Shown here piece by piece: positions 57,764 through 64,000 of a stretch of DNA of 64,000 nucleotides (positions are counted from its first letter, which is position 1; each line of letters begins with the position of its first letter). The translations under genes were made by a program, and so were the position numbers. The notes beneath the pieces are model-generated. The model worked only from the letters and a program-made list of their open reading frames with translations, did no database searches and had not been told where the DNA came from. This stretch comes from Acarospora socialis (Eukaryota > Ascomycota > Lecanoromycetes > Acarosporales > Acarosporaceae). The stretch covers positions 62,001-126,000 of the forward strand of contig JAMYGW020000008.1 of NCBI GenBank assembly GCA_025617375.2, given 5' to 3'.

Positions 57764-59024
57764 GCTAGTTGTGTCCCGGCTGACTCGATTATACCGGGCA
57801 TCAGCTGGCCTGAACACACCTCCAGGAGTCAGCGAACCACAGCAGCCTATGTAGCCCCGTGAAAACCTTGCAAGAACTCAGGCAGCGGCCGTTTGTAATA
57901 ATCGGAGACCACATCCATCTCGTACAACTAAAGCCCACTCGAACAATGTGTTAGAGACACACAAGCGCATGTACGTGTACTTATGACAGTGACAGCAACA
58001 GTGACAGCACTGGATCGTGTAACCAATGGAGAAATAGGGGAACATTGGAGGGAAAAGACCAAGTGTCGTGGGAGTCCCCATCTCTTCGGTCCAACATGTC
58101 ATTCATGTGTGTTTCATAGATGAAGATTTTTAATATCACATCACGCAAGTATGGCGAGTGCCGAGTGTACCCAGTGCAGGATCGCTTGGCTGCTGCTGTT
58201 CTTCTGATGACCGGGGAAACGTGTTAGGTGAGTGTTGCACTGCCTACAATCACGACTATAGGTACGTAACACCAGGCTAATATTCTTTGGTTCAGCGTAT
58301 TGGCTGGGAATATATGTGAACCCCACTGCCACCAGCTGGTAGCGCTTGTAGGGTGACACAAGCACTTGATGCTGTCAGTAGCGGCTTATGAGTGTGGTTC
58401 CCCCGAATCTGGCTAATAACTTCGTACAGATACTGCGTACTCGAATACAGCTTTGAGACTGTCGAATGTCGAATCGAGGATAATCAAGGTTTTACTCTGC
58501 TTCATCTCTGGACGAGAATGAGATTTCAGCCACCGGGGGAAGAGGATACAAGGCTGACTACCAATCCGGCGTGCTATCTCATTCCTCCTCGTTTTTCCAC
58601 CTTATGCGTAGTTGAATACATATGTAACTATACCTAAAGGCACCTACGAGTACCTTATCCTACCTATCCCGGGCGTGGGATATCATTACTTAGGGTTTCG
58701 GTACGGTCATGGTACCTTACCGTCCCGCCAACATACGATACTGTCACAATACACAATACACAACCATATCACTCCTGCACAATGTGTCTTACCGTGTCCC
58801 GTTCTTTGACATCTGCACCGACCGCTACAAGACCTTCCTGTCTTTCATCTCCTTGTAACTTTCCTACATCCTGGCTACTCGCGCCGACCCGCTTCGCATC
58901 GCTGGCTTTCGTGCATCCTCCTGAACAAGTCTCTTTTTGTCAAAGGGTCCGTCTTCCGCCATGCATTGCCTCGCGTCTGCCTTTGCATTGCATTGCCTTA
59001 CCTTGCATCGCTTCGCATGACATG

Positions 59025-59056
59025 GCAGCGCAGCGCAGCGCAGCGCAGCGCAGCGC
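59025..59056. repeat. CAGCG pentamer repeat
   Basis: About six to seven perfect CAGCG units, preceded by a GCATTGC/GCATCGC-like stretch at 58960-59020. Confidence 0.9.
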
Positions 59057-59570
59057 ATAGCTGTCTTTGCATCGCTCAATCGGGGCGGTTTATTGACCAA
59101 GATCATTGGCCGTTCTTGCGCGCGTGCTTGCTACTCGTTTTTGCCCTGACCAGCCAGAAGCTGGTACGAGATGTAGAGCAGGGCTTTGAAGGTGAAGTTA
59201 GCACCGGTACCTGCTCCCAGCGAAGCCGCAAAGGGAAGCAGCAACCGCCGTTGATCCAAGCCCAGTTTCTAACTGGATCTAGCATATGTGTTCCACCAAT
59301 TTTAAGTATAATCTAATCCGTATGTTGTACGACTACACGGTGACTGAAAGACGATCAACGTAAGTAGAGTACTCGTCGAACGCACACAAGGTTCGCTTCG
59401 AGGGATCTTCAATTTGCTGATATCTCCCCACCGTCCTTCCTTCACTGTCAATGCTCTACATACTGCTTAATCCGATTTTAAACGCTTCCATTATTCCCTG
59501 GTAGCATGAATAGTTGAGGGTAAATTTATATGATCAAATTCTCGTCAGCAATTTGCCTTATTCAACACCT

Positions 59571-59591
59571 ACTGTACTGTACTGTACTGTA
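59571..59591. repeat. ACTGT pentamer repeat
   Basis: Four tandem ACTGT units in the proximal upstream region of stuA. Confidence 0.85.
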
Positions 59592-59761
59592 TCGAAACCC
59601 ATAAAGTACCTTAGGTGTATATGATTGTGCATACCACTAAGCTCTCTCGCGTGTAGCCCAGCCTTGTTACGCGCTACCTTAAGTGGCTTGGGTACAACAT
59701 GGGTACCGTACTGTACAAGGATTACGGTACGCTACAAAGTACTTGGACGGTACCTTACCAG

Positions 59762-59890
59762 GAGATCCCAACCTCCTTCTCCTCCACCACCTTCTAACCT
59801 AACAAACTACCGTACCTCCACAATCCCCATCCTACCATCTATCTTCCGCCTTCCTCCTTCTCTTCCCCTTCCCTTCCCACAACCTTTCCT
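59762..59890 (+). promoter_or_regulatory. Pyrimidine-rich tract, candidate stuA core promoter
   Basis: A long C/T-rich run (CTCCTTCTCCTCCACCACC, CTTCCTCCTTCTCTTCCCC and similar). Such tracts commonly precede transcription starts in filamentous ascomycetes. If so, the stuA mRNA would have a leader of about 1.4 kb, in line with the long leaders known for stuA in other ascomycetes. Confidence 0.4.
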
Positions 59891-60140
59891 GCGTCGATGC
59901 ACTGACCAGCCCCTCAACCTTTTTTATGTGAGATCTTCCCCAGGAGCAGGGAGGTATGCAATCACTTTCCCCCAAGCTTTTGAACCATCAATACTTCCCA
60001 GGATCTAATTCTTTCTTCTTCCTCTTCCCTCCAATAGCCGCAGTCTGTTAACCTTTTCTTCCCTCTGCAACAGTCCACGACGGCAGAAGAGCTGGAGCTT
60101 CCCATCAAAGCTGTGCGATCAGCCAAGCGCAACGACTCTA

Positions 60141-60311
60141 ATGACCAGACACGATCTCCCTAAAATATCAAGCCAGTACCCGATAGACGCGCCTTTAGAA
60201 GCGACGATTGCTTCACCAGTTTCGCCTAATCCGATCAAAACAAAAACGCCCGTCAGATCGCTCCTAGCTCCCCAACAGCACGGCCGTTCGCGATCCACCC
60301 GCATCGAATAG
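60141..60311 (+). CDS. Upstream ORF of 56 codons in the stuA leader
   Basis: An ATG at 60141 opens a 56-codon frame starting MTRHDLPKISSQYPIDAP and ending with a TAG at 60309. The product is Ser/Pro/Arg-rich with several SP and TP pairs. It lies 1.06 kb before the main start and inside the presumed leader. Two shorter uORFs follow (60346-60354 and 60467-60499). Upstream ORFs that damp translation are known for stuA of Aspergillus nidulans; the effect here is inferred. Confidence 0.45.
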   Translation: MTRHDLPKISSQYPIDAPLEATIASPVSPNPIKTKTPVRSLLAPQQHGRSRSTRIE

Positions 60312-60469
60312 AGGCAAACCTCCTCTTAGGGCTTCCCTTCCTTTAATGACTTGAAACGAGCCACACGACATTGCACTTTTGGGCTCTGAGCGTTGCAGCG
60401 CCTTCGTCACTCACCTCCGCTAAATAGTCCAAGCGTCGCATTGCCTGTCACCACGCCTCCACCTATATG

Positions 60470-61369
60470 ATACAGCTCAATTTGTCCGACTTGCATTGAT
60501 CCCGCGGTCTCCGTCCTCCAAGCGTTCACGAGCACGACGACTTAACGACCGAGCTTGAGATTATCATTTTTACGCACATCTGTCCTGCTCACCTGCGTTT
60601 CACCAGCTACTTCATTACAACTGATCAAAGCAACGAGCAACAGTGACGAACAGCGAGCACAATTGACACACACCTCGAAGCGTTACGTTCGATCTACATC
60701 AAAGTCATCTGCACCAGATCTTCAGGCATCACGTTCTCGGATACCCTTCCATCACCAAGTCCAGCTACCGGCCTAGGAGAGGAATCTCCACACGCCCAGC
60801 ATCAACTCCTTCACTGAGAGCTTAGTGTCCAGAACTTGAGCTCTTACCTCGGTCGAGATCGTGCCATACCCATTAGGTTGCGATCTCGCCACACTTTCAC
60901 GCTCCAACTCAATCACCTACGTCGTTTAAGACCCTTTCCTGTTCTTACCGGAAAACTGGAGCTCCCTTCGATCGCAGAAGTGCATACGCGAGGCGTCGTT
61001 GACGTACCGTGGTATAATCACCATTCCATACAGCGTCCGCTGCTGTCGAGCGATCGATTACCGGCTTTTTCATTGCCGCAGTATCAAGGGACCTCTTCGT
61101 CGACTGGGACTCTGTCGTCGAGGGTCGGATCGCTCGATTCGGCTTCCAATCCCGGCAGCAGCCATTACAACAGCTCGCAGACGAGCTCCTTCTCCTATCA
61201 AAACGGCAGCAGTCGGGGCGAAATCAAGACACCGTCGCCAACAGAGACTTCGTACAACCTCGCGGAGCAGGTCCGAGATATCCCAACGGAGACCTCACAC
61301 CATCCGGAATACCCAAACACCCAGCAACACACTCAAGGCTACGCGCACACCACGGATCCCTACAGCAGC
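60470..61369 (+). promoter_or_regulatory. ATG-free stuA leader with in-frame open extension
   Basis: No ATG occurs on the plus strand in these 900 bases; about 14 would be expected by chance. From 60818 the frame of the main ORF is open without a stop, and its translation becomes Ser/Thr/Gln-rich like the StuA N-terminus. A good acceptor (TTTTTCATTGCCGCAG) ends at 61081. The stretch is thus either a scanned leader or an N-terminal extension reached by splicing or a non-AUG start. Confidence 0.5.
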
Positions 61370-63580
61370 ATGAACCAAGCACCATATATGGACGCACATC
61401 AGTCCCATCTGTCCGGGGGTCAGTCTTACGCCCCACAAGTAGCCACTGCTGGAGGAATGTCCCATTACCCGCAATATCAGCAACAGCCGCCAGTGCTCCA
61501 ACCGGGGCCTGGCAGCTACGCTCCGTCCCCGGGGTCTTACGGTCAGTATGGCTACACAAACGGCGTGACGTCCCCGCAATCTGCCGCCCAGTCCGTTTCG
61601 GCACCGATGGGATCCCAGGTGCCCGCGCAACTGTTACCTTTACCCGGTAAGCTTGACCACTAGTTATTTCCGCAACCCTGTGCTGACTGCCTCTTTCGTA
61701 GCGATCCCTGCCGGTGGACCACCTCACAGCTTCGTCAACGGACCCGCTGGGCACGGACAAGGCTACCCTCAGCAGACCTTCGACACCACCGGCCAAATCG
61801 CTCCCGCCGGGATGAAGCCTAGGGTGACTGCGACCTTGTGGGAAGACGAGGGCAGCCTCTGTTTTCAGGTGGAGGCCAAGGGTGTCTGTGTCGCCAGACG
61901 AGAAGGTACGCTTTTCCTCATCCCTTCAAGGCCTTATCCATAGCAACTAGTCTCGAACGCCGGAATCTCACCGAGTGATTGACAGACAACCACATGATCA
62001 ACGGTACCAAACTTCTCAACGTTGCTGGGATGACTCGAGGTCGACGAGATGGCATCTTGAAGAGCGAGAAGATGCGACATGTTGTCAAAATCGGCCCGAT
62101 GCATCTGAAAGGGGTTTGGTTTGTGACATGCTCCGTATCCGAAGTTAATCGGTGCTGATGCTGCAGCAGGATCCCGTTCGAGCGTGCATTGGATTTTGCG
62201 AATAAGGAAAAGATCACAGAGCTGCTTTATCCTCTGTTCGTGCATAACATCGGCGCACTGCTCTACCACCCAACAAACCAAACGCGGACCAACGCTGTCA
62301 TGGCTGCAGCCAATGCGGCAGAACGTCGCCGACAGGAAAATCAACAGCAGCAGAGCGTGCGCAGTTCACAAGGACCTCAGCCACCGTCGTTGCACCATCA
62401 CCATTCCATGAACAACCCCATTGGCTCTCATATGTCCCAACCACCACACACCATAGCACCGCATCCTGGTGCTGGACGGCCCGGTCTGGATAGAGCACAT
62501 ACATTTCCGACGCCGCCCACGAGTGCGTCAAGTATCATCGGTATGGGAAATCAAGGCAGTTCCTACGAATGGGGCGGACAGAGTATCGGGGGCGGCGTTC
62601 AAGGTACCCAGCCTCTGTCGATTGACACCGGTTTGAGTAATGCACGCTCAATGCCTACCACACCAGCCACCACTCCTCCCGGAAACTCGATGCAGAGCAT
62701 GCAGCCTTACCAAAGTCAACAAGGCTACGACAGTTCGCGACCGATGTATTCCGCGGCGCCGGCGCAGACGAATCAATACGCTTCGCAACAGAACATTGCG
62801 CAGCAGAACCTGGCGAGGTTTGGCCAGCCGATGCAGTCAAATCACTACATCAAGAATGAAATGGGACCGCCATCGTCACGAGCCCCAGGATCCGGCCCTG
62901 AATCTGAGCATCACGGCGAACCGAAGGCAGATACATACGTACCTGGTCAGGGAAACGACCAAGTGGGCCATGGGACGGGTGAGGAAGAAGCAGAGCACGA
63001 GCACGACACGGAATATGCACACGACAACAGCGCTGCTTACAACACCAACCGTGGTCCATACGCTTACAACCCGGGACAGGCCGTCGGATCCCTCCCAGGA
63101 GAGCATCCTCACCTCTCCCCCGAAATGACCGGCTCTCCATCACATCAGAACGGCTCTGGTCGGGTCACACCCCGCACCAGCGGGGCCGGTCCATCCCAAT
63201 GGGCACCTGGTTATCATACACCCCCACGTGTTCCACCTCCGAGTAGTCTATACAGTGTGATGAGCGATTCGCGTGGAAGTGCGAACGGGAATTCCGGTGC
63301 AGAAAATTTTTCCACCTCCGGCATGGGAGTTCCATTGCAATCGGGCTATGCGGCGCCGGCTCTCAATGGCTCCACGTCCTCGAATAAACGCATGCGTGAC
63401 GACGATGATCAAGATCAAACCTCTAGACCATCCAGTCGGAGTGACGATATTGAAGCATTGAAGCGCCGTAAAACCGTACGCGAAGGCAGCGTTGGTGGGC
63501 CTGTGGGTGGAGGATTTGACCGCGACGTGGGACGGCCGATCAACCGAACGAGGAGCACCATTGTACAACGACGACGATGA
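61370..63580 (+). CDS. stuA: APSES transcription factor StuA, developmental regulator
   Basis: Four exons (61370-61646, 61702-61905, 61986-62118, 62170-63580) give about 674 residues. The N-terminus [18 protein letters not shown] and [24 protein letters not shown] match StuA, as does PAQLLPLP before intron 1. The APSES DNA-binding domain covers about residues 131-242: [54 protein letters not shown] and [20 protein letters not shown]. The remainder is Gln/Ser/Pro-rich with NLS-like clusters KRMRDDDD and KRRKT near 611-640. The protein is nuclear, a bHLH-like APSES regulator of conidiation, hyphal morphology and, in plant pathogens, effectors and toxins. Introns fall at positions that are conserved in the domain (after RRE and within KGVW). 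Start chosen as the first ATG and by family match. Confidence 0.96.
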
Positions 63581-64000
63581 TCATGACAATTAGCCCACAT
63601 CCAAGCCAGTCGGCCCTTTCCTAACCACTCTCCATGCAATGTCATTCTTCATCCGGTGGCTTCTGGATACACAGTTCTTTCGCTACTAGATACGTTGCAG
63701 ATATTCCAGTCTCCAGGCTTATAAGCAAGACTGTTGGATACGAAAGCCACGCGGCGTAATTCTGCTTTGATCTACGATGCCAGTATCTTCTCAGAGATTC
63801 ACGGCCCGGAGGAAGTCCAGTCGCATTTCCTTTCCTTTGTCTCCAACGATTTCCAGTCTCCTCCTTGCATCGCCATCACTACAGCATCAACCACGACCGT
63901 GGTTTTGTATTTTTGTGTTCTCCCCTCGCATCTTAACGACATTTATGACTGGGCGTTCGATTCTCAAGATGACGACTCCACCGCCTGTCACCCTTTACGC
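63581..64000. other. stuA 3' region to the window edge
   Basis: Contains the stuA 3' untranslated region. No other feature is recognised before the window ends. Confidence 0.5.

Larger units (their letters stand above)
49532..59761. other. 10-kb gene-poor region upstream of the StuA leader
   Basis: No gene could be supported. It holds scattered simple repeats (listed separately), poly-A at about 55760-55768, and dispersed TACCTTA/TAAGGTA strings (for example 51713-51726, 53443-53465, 55812-55826, 58710). GTACGAAGTAC occurs at 56538-56548. The longest open frame is at 57179-57763. Part of the region probably serves as distal promoter of the developmental regulator stuA. Confidence 0.5.

Noticed and set aside
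1-64000. Retroelements, Polintons or other virus-derived elements
   Set aside because: No reverse transcriptase, integrase, capsid or envelope signature and no LTR pair was seen.
1-64000. tRNA, rRNA or snRNA genes
   Set aside because: A visual scan for tRNA A/B boxes and conserved rRNA words found nothing convincing; a covariance-model search would be needed to exclude them.

Overview
The window looks like a chromosome segment of a filamentous ascomycete (Pezizomycotina), most likely a dothideomycete. Introns are short (about 43-150 nt) with CTRAY-type branch points. There are fungal-specific families (an APSES regulator of the StuA type, a CCG-6-like wall protein, LPPE[IL]RNRIY F-box-like proteins), no operons, and long gene-poor spacers with microsatellites. 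All exon boundaries were worked out by hand from reading frame, splice signals and remembered family sequence. No database or transcript was consulted.

Layout. 1-9.2 kb: a HAD-type haloacid dehalogenase (+) and a Ras-2/RasB-type GTPase (-), then about 4.8 kb with nothing convincing. 9.2-17.7 kb: a propionyl/acetyl-CoA synthetase-like enzyme, a secreted Ser/Thr-rich protein, an F-box-like protein and a conserved fungal protein of unknown role, all on +. 18.58-18.93 kb: a small inverted-repeat element with a perfect 9-bp target duplication (Mutator-type MITE). 19.6-24.4 kb: a CCG-6-like GPI protein and a second LPPELRNRIY protein, both on -. 26.1-29.0 kb: mitochondrial-type serine hydroxymethyltransferase and a small membrane protein (+). 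29.3-30.6 kb: a strikingly CpG-poor segment. 30.7-32.1 kb: an AN1-like zinc finger joined by one intron to an aminoglycoside-phosphotransferase-like kinase (-). 32.9-33.8 kb: ribosomal protein eL19 (-), whose start codon is split by an intron. 34.2-42.7 kb: the giant translational regulator GCN1 (-, nine exons). 43.0-47.8 kb: a DExH-box RNA helicase (+), divergent from GCN1 across 240 bp. 48.1-49.5 kb: an F-box-like protein (+). 49.5-61.4 kb: an 11.8-kb gene-poor region. 61.4-63.6 kb: the APSES developmental regulator StuA (+), preceded by a long leader with upstream ORFs and then 900 nt with no ATG.

Several housekeeping genes concern translation and one-carbon or acyl-CoA metabolism (GCN1, helicase, eL19, SHMT, acyl-CoA synthetase). 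They are interspersed rather than clustered. No secondary-metabolite cluster, retroelement, CRISPR array, rRNA or convincing tRNA was seen. The most notable observations are the MITE, three GC-AG introns (two firmly forced by conserved protein sequence), the zinc finger-kinase architecture beside a CpG-depleted island, and the unusual StuA leader.
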